Notes under the pieces: model-generated
What the model was told of the DNA's origin: nothing
The model's input: the letters and a program-made list of their open reading frames with translations, nothing else
Databases searched by the model: none
Shown: in pieces, positions 1 through 6,671 of the stretch
Layout of the letters: each line of letters begins with the position of its first letter
Position numbering within the stretch: the first letter of the stretch is position 1
Source: Planctomycetota bacterium
Lineage (GTDB): Bacteria > Planctomycetota > Phycisphaerae > UBA1845
Assembly: GCA_022563055.1 (NCBI GenBank)
Contig: JADFOB010000027.1
Location: 1 to 9,078 of the forward strand
Reading direction: 5' to 3'
Length of the DNA: 9,078 nt
Translations under genes and position numbers: made by a program

Positions 1-1166
1 TGATTAACCTCATCTACGAGGACAAAGCCAAGGCGATCAAGGCGCTGGGTCGTGAGAGCAATGTGCCGCCCATGGAATACTCGGTGGCTGCTACGCCGGA
101 CATGACGACTCGACAGGTGATTGTCCAGGCAAGCGAAGCGAACATGGAGCGGATCAGAAAGCGCATCGCGGAATTGGATACGGAGGAGAATGCCGCCGGC
201 GGTATCGTGAGAGTCATCACGCTCAAGTTCAGCGACGCGACCGAAGTGCAGCGCGCTTTGCAGGAAGCACTCAAGAAGCCTAGCAGCCGGGGACGGGGAC
301 AGGAACTGGCCGGCAACGTCCGGATCAGCGCGCTGGCGCAGAGCAATGCGATTGTCATTACGGGAAGCAAGGGCGAGGTCGATCGGATTGAGCAGCAGGT
401 GGCCGAGATGGATGAGGCGGGGAGAGAGCGCGCGATTCCCCAGATGATCGTTCTGGAGCACGCCAGGGTCGCTCAGATACTCCCGACGGTTCTGGAGATG
501 TTCTCCGAACAGCAGCGAGGCCGAGGACGCAGCGGGGCGGATCCGCCGGTGATCACCGCCAATGAGGCCATGAACGTGCTGCTCGTGCGTGCGAGTCCGA
601 CGGACTTCTCAGCCATCGAGTCGGTGGTTCGGAACCTGGACACGGAGGAGCTCGGCGAGCAGGACAGTTTCCGAATTATCCAGATTACGCAGGGCGTCAA
701 CATCACGGATCTGGCGGATAAGGTGGAACAGGCTGTCAACGACAGCGCCGAGAAGCAGTACGCACAGGTAAGCGGTGGTGGGCGTCGAGGCGGCGGCGGT
801 CGAAGCACGGTGCGCAGCGTGATCGTCAGGCCCGATCCCCGTACGAATTCGCTGATTGTCTCCGGTTCACCGGAACTCTTTGACGATGTGGAAAAGCTGG
901 CCAAGGCGATGGAGGAGATGGGTCCTTCCGGCGGTCGGGGGACGCGAATCATCAAGGTAACCAACAGGCCGGTTGAGGACATCATGCGCGTGATCGACCA
1001 ACTGACGCAGCGAGAGGCGAGCAGCCGGCGGACAGGTCGCGCGGGGCGAGGAAGGACTGGAAGCAGCGCAAGAAGTGGACGGAGCGGCGGTCGCAGCTCG
1101 CCCGGCAATCGCCCGCGGGGGACTCGCGGCGGAAGTCGCCGGCCGGCCGGGCAGCGCGGTCGATGA
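1..1166 (+). CDS. Secretin N-domain repeat protein lacking a channel domain (5' partial)
   Basis: The reading frame is open from the window edge (first full codon at position 3) to the TGA at 1164-1166, so the true start lies upstream; the GTG at 63 is only an internal codon. The translation is a chain of secretin-type N domains, each a beta-alpha-beta-beta-alpha unit ending in a helix with 'LD' or 'MD' (AELD, AEMD, RNLD). About 3.5 such units are visible, including the family signature DPRTNSLIVSG near 834-866. A fifth unit begins at about 936 (TRIIKVTNRPVEDIMRVIDQL) but breaks off into an Arg/Gly/Ser-rich tail of about 50 residues. No secretin beta-barrel motif occurs. Families of this type line the periplasmic vestibule of type II secretion and type IV pilus secretins. 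It lies 77 bp upstream of a full secretin with the same repeat type, so a shared operon is likely. A role as a periplasmic partner of that secretin is inferred. Confidence 0.85.
   Translation, partial: INLIYEDKAKAIKALGRESNVPPMEYSVAATPDMTTRQVIVQASEANMERIRKRIAELDTEENAAGGIVRVITLKFSDATEVQRALQEALKKPSSRGRGQELAGNVRISALAQSNAIVITGSKGEVDRIEQQVAEMDEAGRERAIPQMIVLEHARVAQILPTVLEMFSEQQRGRGRSGADPPVITANEAMNVLLVRASPTDFSAIESVVRNLDTEELGEQDSFRIIQITQGVNITDLADKVEQAVNDSAEKQYAQVSGGGRRGGGGRSTVRSVIVRPDPRTNSLIVSGSPELFDDVEKLAKAMEEMGPSGGRGTRIIKVTNRPVEDIMRVIDQLTQREASSRRTGRAGRGRTGSSARSGRSGGRSSPGNRPRGTRGGSRRPAGQRGR
273..308 (+). other. RG-rich loop in second visible N domain
   Basis: Encodes KKPSSRGRGQEL, placed between the first helix and the second strand of the N-domain unit. 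Similar basic, glycine-rich loops occur at the equivalent position in the next two units (507-548 and 771-809). Confidence 0.6.
1018..1163 (+). other. Arg/Gly/Ser-rich C-terminal tail
   Basis: About 48 codons encode almost only Arg, Gly, Ser, Ala, Pro and Thr, in RG, GR and SGR patterns up to the stop codon. The tail begins exactly where the central loop of the fifth N-domain unit would be, replacing the second half of that unit. It is probably disordered and strongly positive. Possible roles are binding of peptidoglycan or other anionic polymers, or simple low-complexity expansion; the sequence does not decide. Confidence 0.75.
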
Positions 1167-1243
1167 TTTGATGTCGAGCACACGACGAACATTGGTTTGG
1201 GGGCATGGATGCTCCCGAATTGGAACAGGCGGTACGGATCAGA

Positions 1244-4200
1244 ATGATGACAAGCAAAACAGGCCCGATGCTTACGGGACGAACTCTGGTGGCGTTAGTC
1301 GCTCTCTGCACGTTTAACGTGCCGACCACACTTGGCGTGGCTCTCGCACAGGAGCAGAGCGGTGAGGCGCCTAAGTCGGCTAACAAGACAACACCTGATC
1401 CGCGCGCAGAGGGCGCTGCTGGTGAGAAGAGCTCGGCTGATGAGAAGACCCCGCCTCGCGCGGCGGCTCCGCAGCGCTACGACGTTACGCAAGACGATGC
1501 CCTGCAGACCTTGATTGACCAGCTCCCCGAAGGGGCGATCAACGCGCTGATTGGCGCGGAGATCGAGGTCGAGGTCGTGGGCGATCAGATGATCCTGCAA
1601 GGCCCCGAAGAGGCGGTGGCTGTGCTCGAGGCGATCATCCGCGCCCTGGACCAGGCGGCTCCCAAAAAGGTGCTCGAAATCGTCACCGTCACCAAACGTG
1701 ATGCCAATGACATCGCCGCGACGATCGAGCCGGTTCTTCAGGAACTGCTGTTTGAGCCGAACCAGCGATCGGAGGATCGGGTGTCGGTCAAGGCGTTGTC
1801 GTCGAGCAAGCTGTTGGTCTCCGCATTACCCAAGGACATAGACTTCGTCATCAGCGTGATCCTCGACGTGGACGAGGACGAAGAGCGGGACATCAAGGAT
1901 TTCGAGCAACTGATCTTTTCCGTCAAGTATCGCAAGGCGACCGACGTCGCGGAGCAGCTCAAAGAGATTATTCGGGATATCAACACCAAGCGCGGTGCGA
2001 CCGGAGAGGAAGCCGAGGTCCAGATCATCGGGAACAACGCCAACAACACGATTATGGTCATCGCGCGCGAAAACCAGCGTGCGCAGATCCAGCGACTGCT
2101 CGACGGTCTCGACGTCGAGCCGACCAGCGACGCGGGCGAGGTCAAATTGACCATCTTCCCCTTGCGACATTCGAAGGCAAACGAACTGGCCGACGTGATC
2201 GAGAATTTGCTGACGTCGTCGGAAGGGCGCGAGGCAGCCGAGGAGTTCATCTTCCGACTGCAAATCAGCAAGGCGCTCCCGTCCGGCGAGATCATCGATC
2301 TCTCGCCGATCGACTTGCAGAAACCCACGCGGATCATTCCCGATGAAGGGACCAACAGCCTGATCGTGGCGACCGTTGAGAAGAATGTGAAGCCGCTACA
2401 GGAACTGATCGAGTTGCTCGACGGCGTACCCTCCGCCGAGGATGTCGAGGTGAAGCTCTTCCCGCTTCGCTTCGCCGACGCGGAATCGGTGCGCGATACG
2501 CTCAGGGAGATGTTCGACGGCGGGAAGGTATTGCCCGAGGATCCCGACGGCAGCGGCGCCAACGCCGTGCCGGAAGGACCGTACGGTCACGGGCTCGTCT
2601 ACAACATCGGTTTGTACGCGGATACCCGCACCAACACGCTCGTCTTCACCGGGCGACCGGAGCAGGCGCTGTTGGTCGAGAAGATTGTGAACGAGCTGGA
2701 TAGACCGGCGGTGGCGCTCAAGTTCCCGTTGCATCTGATCCGTCTTGAGTACAGCGATGCGACGCGAATCGCTCAGGTGATCACCAAGCTGTTCGATCAG
2801 CGTTTCGAGGCGCTCGAGGCCACCAACGCCGGCAGGGCTGCTCTGGAACGAGAGCGGCTGTTTCTAAGCGTCGACATTCAGAGCAATTCGCTACTCGTCT
2901 CAGCTTCCGAGGAGAACTACCGGGAACTCTTTACGATCGCGCGCCAACTGGACACGCAACCGACACAACGACTGGAACACATCCGGATCATCATGTGCCA
3001 ACGTCTCACCGCCAGTGATCTAAAGGAGAAGATCGACGAGCTGTGGGCACGGAAGTCGGCGTTGCGCGGTGAGGCTGAGCTGCTGGACGATCAGCCCATT
3101 ATCGTGGCCGACGAGCGTAGCAACGCGCTGATCGTCGCGTCGAGCGTCGAGGACTATGAGGAGATCAAGACGCTCGTCGAGACGCTCGAGGCCAAGCCAC
3201 TGCTAAACGACACGCGCCTCTTCGAGTTGGAGTTTGCCGATGCGATGGTGCTCTCGGCCATGCTGGAGGAGCTCTTCCAGGGAATGGCGGGTCAGTCCGA
3301 CACGTTCCAAGCGCCGACCATCCTTCCCGATCCGCGCAGCAACGCCCTGGTGATCGCCGCCACGCGCGACGCGATGGAGCGCGTGGAAGTTCTGGTCAAG
3401 CGGCTCGACGTGGAGGCGGGACCGATGACGGCGGTCTTCAAGGTCTATTCGCTGACACACGCGTCGGCGACCAAGCTCGCTCAACGGATGCAGGAGCTGT
3501 TTGACTCGCGGAGCGACGCAGACCAGACCTCGCGGACGCCGATCGTGATTCTGGCTGAGGAATCGTCGAACAGTTTGGTTTGCAGCGCGTCGCGCGACGA
3601 TCACGAAGCCATCCGTGAGCTTCTGACGCTGCTGGACAGACCGTCGGACATCGCCAAGCAGTTTCACATCTTTCCGTTAAAAATGGCGAACGCGACACAG
3701 GTAGCGGAAAAGCTCGATACGCTGTTTCAATCGCAGGCGGAGGGCGGCAGCGGGCGGGCGGACGCCATCGCCATCGAGGCGGACGAACGAACCAACTCCC
3801 TCATCGTCTGGGCTTCGCCTTCGGAGATGCAGAACATCAGCGAAATGGTCGGACGGCTGGACACGTCGACACCGGCTGTCGAGATGATGGTCAAGATCAT
3901 TCAACTCAAGCAGGCGCTGGCGCAGGACTTCGCCACGTTGATGACCGACGGGCTCTTTGGGGAGGGGGGCGACGACGACGAGCGTGCGGTCATCCTGGCC
4001 TGGACCGACACGCTTCCCAATGGAAAAGAGACGGTGCGCAAGCTGCTCCGCCAGAATATTCGTATTGAGGCCGATCCACGCACCAACTCTTTGATGGTGG
4101 TGGCGCCCATGGACAGCATGGAGATGCTCGAAGCCATGATTCGCAAGTTCGACGCCATCCGACCGATTCAGTCGGAAATCCGCCTCTTCCCGCTTGTCAA

Positions 4201-5749
4201 CGCCGACGCCGGGAACATGGTGGAGCAACTCACCGAGATCTTCGAGCCGGACACGGGCGAGGGCGAGACCGCAAGGGTGTACAACTTCGGGGATGAGTTC
4301 GGCGACGTGGAGCTTGCCCGCGTTGGTCAGGAGCTCCGGTTCACAGCCGATTCACGAACGAACACGGTCATCGTCGCCGGCGCCGAGATCGACCTGCGCA
4401 TGGTCGAGGAGCTGATCCGCTATCTGGATGCCCAGGAAGCGGAAGATCGCATCGTGGAAGTGGTTCAGGCCAAGTATCTCAGCGCCCAGGATCTGGCCAG
4501 CGCGGTGGAAAACTTCAACCAGAAAGAACAGGATGTCCTTGGGCTTATGGATGATGAAGAGGCACAACAGCGTCGGATGGAGAGGCAGATCTCGATTGAA
4601 GCGGTCGGCGACGCCGAGGCGGGCAGCAGTAAGCTGATCGTGGGCACCAGTCGCCAGGCCTACCAGTCGACCATGGCGATGATCGACAAGCTCGACCGTC
4701 CGGAACCGCAAGTGATGATCTCGGTCCTTATTGCCGAGGTCTCGCTAACTGACTCGGTCGAGCTCGGGATCGAAATAGCGGGACAGGATCTGCACTTTTC
4801 CGAGAACGCCGTTGTCGGACCCAACGGGATCATCCAGGGAAACCAGTTTGACTACGTGCTGGGCACCGACCTCGGAGCGATCGGACTGGGACTCGGTGGG
4901 CTGAACTTTACCGTCACCGGCGAGGACTTCGCCTTCTTGCTGCCCGCGCTGCAACAGAACAGCCGGCTCGAGACGCTCTCCCGCCCCATTCTGATGGTAC
5001 GCAATGGCGAGGAGGGAAATATCACGATCGCCGACCAGGTTCCGTTCGTGGCCAGCTCGCAGATCAATGACACCGGCTCGACCAACTCCGTGATCAACCG
5101 CGAGGATGTCGGGATTGTGTTGACGGCTACGCCGACCATAAGCCCCGACGGCTACGTGACGATCGCACTCAGGCAGGAGCTTTCCAGCTTCAGTGGTGAG
5201 AACCTTCAGCTGACAGAAGGTGTCTCCTCGCCCATCTTCTCGACGCGGGAAGTCGAAACGAACATTACCATCCGGGACGGTGAGACCGTCATTATCGGTG
5301 GGTTGATTACCTCCCGCGAGTCGGAGGTGGAGAACAAGATCCCGATCCTCGGAGACTTGCCCTGGATTGGTCCTCTCTTCCGCTCGACCAGCGTGTCGAC
5401 GGCCAAGACAGAGCTTCTCATTGCGCTCACGGTGGATATCCTTCGCACCGACGAGGACGTACACCGGATGTCGGTCGAGCAACGCGACAAGTTCGTCCTG
5501 CCCGACTCCATTCGTCAGAGCCCGCTGATGGAGGGTCTGCGAATCCTTCCACAGGATTCATTGTTAGGCCCGGTGGGCGGCGGGGTCGAAGCGCCGGCGG
5601 CAGCGCCTCGTCCCGAAAAACGTGATCTGTACGGGCCACAGCCCAAGGTGTACGGACCCCGGATCGCACGTCCCTCGACGACCAGCACAGCCACAGGCCC
5701 CGTGTACGGTCCGCGGATCGCTCGCGGCGTGACGGCTGAGGGCGCCTAG
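1244..5749 (+). CDS. Giant secretin with 12 N-domain repeats (GspD/PulD superfamily)
   Basis: This is an outer-membrane secretin, the gated channel of type II secretion or type IV pilus systems. From ATG 1244 it has 1501 residues, over twice the usual GspD length of about 650-700. Residues 1-35 form a Sec signal peptide (hydrophobic core, ALA before QEQSG). A Glu/Lys/Pro-rich linker and a half N domain follow. Twelve N domains begin near residues 143, 217, 299, 401, 492, 576, 657, 731, 805, 879, 976 and 1069. Most carry the signature D-x-R-[ST]-N-[SAT]-L-[IV]-V and end in a helix with 'LD'. The secretin barrel domain spans about 1157-1402, with VLIAEVSLTDSVELGIE, VPFVASSQ, REDVGIVLTATPTI, GGLITS and PILGDLPWIGPLFRS. 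Residues 1403-1501 are a Pro-rich tail with YGP repeats. An in-frame ATG at 1205 would add 13 residues before the signal peptide; 1244 or 1247 gives a better signal peptide. Which secretion pathway it serves cannot be told, since no ATPase or pseudopilin gene is in view. Confidence 0.95.
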   Translation: MMTSKTGPMLTGRTLVALVALCTFNVPTTLGVALAQEQSGEAPKSANKTTPDPRAEGAAGEKSSADEKTPPRAAAPQRYDVTQDDALQTLIDQLPEGAINALIGAEIEVEVVGDQMILQGPEEAVAVLEAIIRALDQAAPKKVLEIVTVTKRDANDIAATIEPVLQELLFEPNQRSEDRVSVKALSSSKLLVSALPKDIDFVISVILDVDEDEERDIKDFEQLIFSVKYRKATDVAEQLKEIIRDINTKRGATGEEAEVQIIGNNANNTIMVIARENQRAQIQRLLDGLDVEPTSDAGEVKLTIFPLRHSKANELADVIENLLTSSEGREAAEEFIFRLQISKALPSGEIIDLSPIDLQKPTRIIPDEGTNSLIVATVEKNVKPLQELIELLDGVPSAEDVEVKLFPLRFADAESVRDTLREMFDGGKVLPEDPDGSGANAVPEGPYGHGLVYNIGLYADTRTNTLVFTGRPEQALLVEKIVNELDRPAVALKFPLHLIRLEYSDATRIAQVITKLFDQRFEALEATNAGRAALERERLFLSVDIQSNSLLVSASEENYRELFTIARQLDTQPTQRLEHIRIIMCQRLTASDLKEKIDELWARKSALRGEAELLDDQPIIVADERSNALIVASSVEDYEEIKTLVETLEAKPLLNDTRLFELEFADAMVLSAMLEELFQGMAGQSDTFQAPTILPDPRSNALVIAATRDAMERVEVLVKRLDVEAGPMTAVFKVYSLTHASATKLAQRMQELFDSRSDADQTSRTPIVILAEESSNSLVCSASRDDHEAIRELLTLLDRPSDIAKQFHIFPLKMANATQVAEKLDTLFQSQAEGGSGRADAIAIEADERTNSLIVWASPSEMQNISEMVGRLDTSTPAVEMMVKIIQLKQALAQDFATLMTDGLFGEGGDDDERAVILAWTDTLPNGKETVRKLLRQNIRIEADPRTNSLMVVAPMDSMEMLEAMIRKFDAIRPIQSEIRLFPLVNADAGNMVEQLTEIFEPDTGEGETARVYNFGDEFGDVELARVGQELRFTADSRTNTVIVAGAEIDLRMVEELIRYLDAQEAEDRIVEVVQAKYLSAQDLASAVENFNQKEQDVLGLMDDEEAQQRRMERQISIEAVGDAEAGSSKLIVGTSRQAYQSTMAMIDKLDRPEPQVMISVLIAEVSLTDSVELGIEIAGQDLHFSENAVVGPNGIIQGNQFDYVLGTDLGAIGLGLGGLNFTVTGEDFAFLLPALQQNSRLETLSRPILMVRNGEEGNITIADQVPFVASSQINDTGSTNSVINREDVGIVLTATPTISPDGYVTIALRQELSSFSGENLQLTEGVSSPIFSTREVETNITIRDGETVIIGGLITSRESEVENKIPILGDLPWIGPLFRSTSVSTAKTELLIALTVDILRTDEDVHRMSVEQRDKFVLPDSIRQSPLMEGLRILPQDSLLGPVGGGVEAPAAAPRPEKRDLYGPQPKVYGPRIARPSTTSTATGPVYGPRIARGVTAEGA
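1670..4711 (+). repeat. Twelve tandem secretin N-domain coding repeats
   Basis: Protein-level tandem repeats of 74-102 residues, each coding for an opening strand ([KR]-x-F-P-L type), a helix, a variable loop, a strand with the [TS]-N-[ST]-L-[IV]-V core and a closing helix. Examples of the core are PDEGTNSLIVA, ADTRTNTLVFTG, ADERSNALIVAS, PDPRSNALVIAA, ADERTNSLIVWA and ADPRTNSLMVVA. DNA identity between units is low, so the array is old and not a recent unstable duplication. Units 3, 4, 10 and 11 have longer central loops than the rest. Confidence 0.85.
4712..5449 (+). other. Secretin C-terminal beta-barrel domain
   Basis: Encodes the conserved channel-forming domain inside the giant secretin. 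Visible hallmarks are the opening VMISVLIAEVSL strand, the PILMVRNGEEGNI strand, VPFVASSQ, the EDVGIVLTATPTISPDG segment (usually '[GA]-[LIV]-x-L-x-V-x-P' in the family), ETNITIRDGETVIIGGL, and the hallmark IPILGDLPWIGPLFRS before the last strand (TELLIALTVDILR). The domain looks complete and functional, with no frameshift. Confidence 0.93.
5648..5724 (+). repeat. YGPRIAR direct repeat in secretin tail
   Basis: Two 23-bp copies (5648-5670 and 5702-5724, 20 of 23 bases equal) both encode VYGPRIAR. A related YGPQPKV precedes the first copy. They lie in the Pro/Ala-rich tail after the barrel, where GspD proteins often carry the pilotin-binding S domain. This motif could be a docking peptide, but that is inference from position. 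Confidence 0.7.
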
Positions 5750-5771
5750 AGCATTCTCTGTTTTTATGTAG
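5747..5771 (+). repeat. 25-bp direct repeat, copy 1, with weak terminator-like T run
   Basis: The segment beginning at the secretin stop codon matches 6513-6537 at 20 of 25 positions (shared core TCTGTTTTT). This copy contains a 4-bp stem (AGAG 5748-5751, CTCT 5756-5759) followed by G and five T residues. That is too weak for a confident intrinsic terminator but could end the secretin transcript. Because the copy at 6513 lacks the stem, a dispersed repeat module is the better description. Confidence 0.45.
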
Positions 5772-5800
5772 CGGCCGCCCCCCGTGGCGGCCGTAGAACG
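5767..5800 (+). repeat. REP-like palindromic repeat, copy 1 (34 bp)
   Basis: These 34 bases are the exact reverse complement of 6563-6596. Each copy contains a stem of 8 bp: CGGCCGCC at 5772-5779 pairs with GGCGGCCG at 5786-5793 around a 6-base loop. It is intergenic, GC-rich and hairpin-forming, which fits the class of dispersed extragenic palindromes. No transposase or target duplication is seen. It may also act as a transcript end or stabiliser for the secretin mRNA. Confidence 0.75.
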
Positions 5801-5862
5801 TCGAAGAACGTGGGTCCGGAAAGCAACGTCGAGTTCTTCAACGGGCGCTCCGGGCGTTCGAC

Positions 5863-5869
5863 GAGGTGA
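5863..5869 (+). promoter_or_regulatory. Ribosome binding site GAGGTGA deciding the lipoprotein start
   Basis: A good Shine-Dalgarno match sits directly before ATG 5872 and overlaps the alternative GTG start at 5866. This favours ATG 5872. Confidence 0.55.
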
Positions 5870-5871
5870 CC

Positions 5872-6423
5872 ATGCGTGGAACCGAGTATGCAATCAGGGC
5901 GGCTGCGACCGTCGGACTGACGGGCGTGTTGATGCTTGCCGGATGTCAAGCGGCAGGACCGGGTGGGTGGGCGGGCCGATCGGCGCAGGCGTCCGCGAAG
6001 TCCGCGCCGCATGAGCGCGCCATTCGCGCGGTGCGATGTATTTACGACAGGAGGCCCTGGCTCAACGTCGATAAGGCGGGCGACCGCGATCCGGAGGGAA
6101 TCTGGTATCGTGTATACCTGGATGCGGGTGATCGGCGGGGTGTGTGGCGCGAAGGAATGTTTCACATCGAGATGTATCGTATCGATCGGGTCGCGTCGGA
6201 TGAGATCGAGCGCATCCTCGTCAGCGACTGGCACTACCCGACCAGTACGATGGGGCGGCTGGGCAAGGGCATGATGGGGGAAGGCTACATAATCAAGCTC
6301 GTCTGGGCCGACAAGACGATCGCCGGCAAAGAGGTTGAACTGATCACCCAGTTCGAAGACACACAAGGACGCAAGGCGCGGTCGGGAACCAAACGGTTTC
6401 GCGTGCCAAAATACCGGTTCTAA
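5872..6423 (+). CDS. Small lipoprotein of unknown function, predicted beta-rich
   Basis: The protein has 183 residues from ATG 5872. Residues 1-25 are a lipoprotein signal peptide with lipobox LAGC (Cys25) and Gln at +2, so it is expected to be lipid-anchored after export. A Gly/Ala/Ser-rich spacer follows to about residue 45. The rest (about 48-183) alternates short hydrophobic strands with charged turns, for example GIWYRVYLDA, MFHIEMYRI, GYIIKLVWAD and VELITQFED, ending in KRFRVPKYRF. This pattern suggests a beta-sandwich, but I recognise no named family. It lies 122 bp after the secretin and is flanked by inverted copies of a 34-bp hairpin repeat. A pilotin-like or envelope role next to the secretin is possible but rests on position only. 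An in-frame GTG at 5866 would add two residues. Confidence 0.85.
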   Translation: MRGTEYAIRAAATVGLTGVLMLAGCQAAGPGGWAGRSAQASAKSAPHERAIRAVRCIYDRRPWLNVDKAGDRDPEGIWYRVYLDAGDRRGVWREGMFHIEMYRIDRVASDEIERILVSDWHYPTSTMGRLGKGMMGEGYIIKLVWADKTIAGKEVELITQFEDTQGRKARSGTKRFRVPKYRF

Positions 6424-6512
6424 ATCACCGCGCACAATGCCGCACCATTGATCCGAGCCCCAAGCGCCAGCGCGGGGTTGGACACATACGGCCCCAGACG
6501 GACGATCGACAA

Positions 6513-6537
6513 TAGAGCAAGGTCTGTTTTTGTGTGG
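6513..6537 (+). repeat. 25-bp direct repeat, copy 2
   Basis: Matches 5747-5771 at 20 of 25 positions, including the run TCTGTTTTT. It lies 26 bp before the second 34-bp palindromic repeat, while copy 1 abuts the first one directly. The T-run module and the palindrome are therefore found near each other at both sites, though in different relative orientation. Confidence 0.45.
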
Positions 6538-6562
6538 CGTGTGGAGTTCGAGAATCCTCGGT

Positions 6563-6596
6563 CGTTCTACGGCCGCCACGGGGGGCGGCCGCTACA
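6563..6596 (-). repeat. REP-like palindromic repeat, copy 2 (inverted)
   Basis: Perfect reverse complement of 5767-5800 over 34 bases; the match ends on both sides. The internal stem is CGGCCGCC (6570-6577) with GGCGGCCG (6584-6591). It lies between the two lipoprotein genes. As RNA it would form a stable hairpin, although no T run follows on the + strand. Confidence 0.75.
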
Positions 6597-6630
6597 CGGT
6601 AGCGAACTGTGCTACTATCACAGTGTACCG
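6597..6630 (+). promoter_or_regulatory. Possible extended -10 promoter inside an imperfect hairpin
   Basis: TGTGCTACTAT at 6608-6618 resembles an extended -10 element (TGnTATAAT type, 4 of 6 in the hexamer, with the most conserved positions kept). No clear -35 box is seen. The same bases lie in an imperfect inverted repeat: CGGTA (6597-6601) with TACCG (6626-6630), and ACTGTG (6606-6611) with CACAGT (6619-6624). This could be an operator or a start for the lipoprotein gene at 6672, about 45 bp downstream. Weak evidence. Confidence 0.3.
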
Positions 6631-6671
6631 ATGGGACGACGATCCTGCCGAATCTGTTGCGGAACCCAGCC

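Noticed and set aside
63..1166. GTG 63 as the real start of the first gene
   Set aside because: The frame continues upstream to the window edge with N-domain-like sequence, and GTG 63 would give no signal peptide to a protein that must be periplasmic.
1738..2562. Minus-strand open frame of 274 codons inside the secretin
   Set aside because: Ser-rich translation without motifs, antisense to conserved N domains.
5764..6579. Minus-strand open frame of 271 codons covering the lipoprotein gene
   Set aside because: It begins and ends inside the two 34-bp repeats, lies wholly antisense to a gene with a clear lipobox and ribosome site, and its translation has no recognisable fold or motif.
5767..6596. 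Insertion sequence with terminal inverted repeats
   Set aside because: The enclosed gene is a lipoprotein, not a transposase, no target-site duplication is visible, and each end is itself a hairpin, which fits an extragenic palindrome better.
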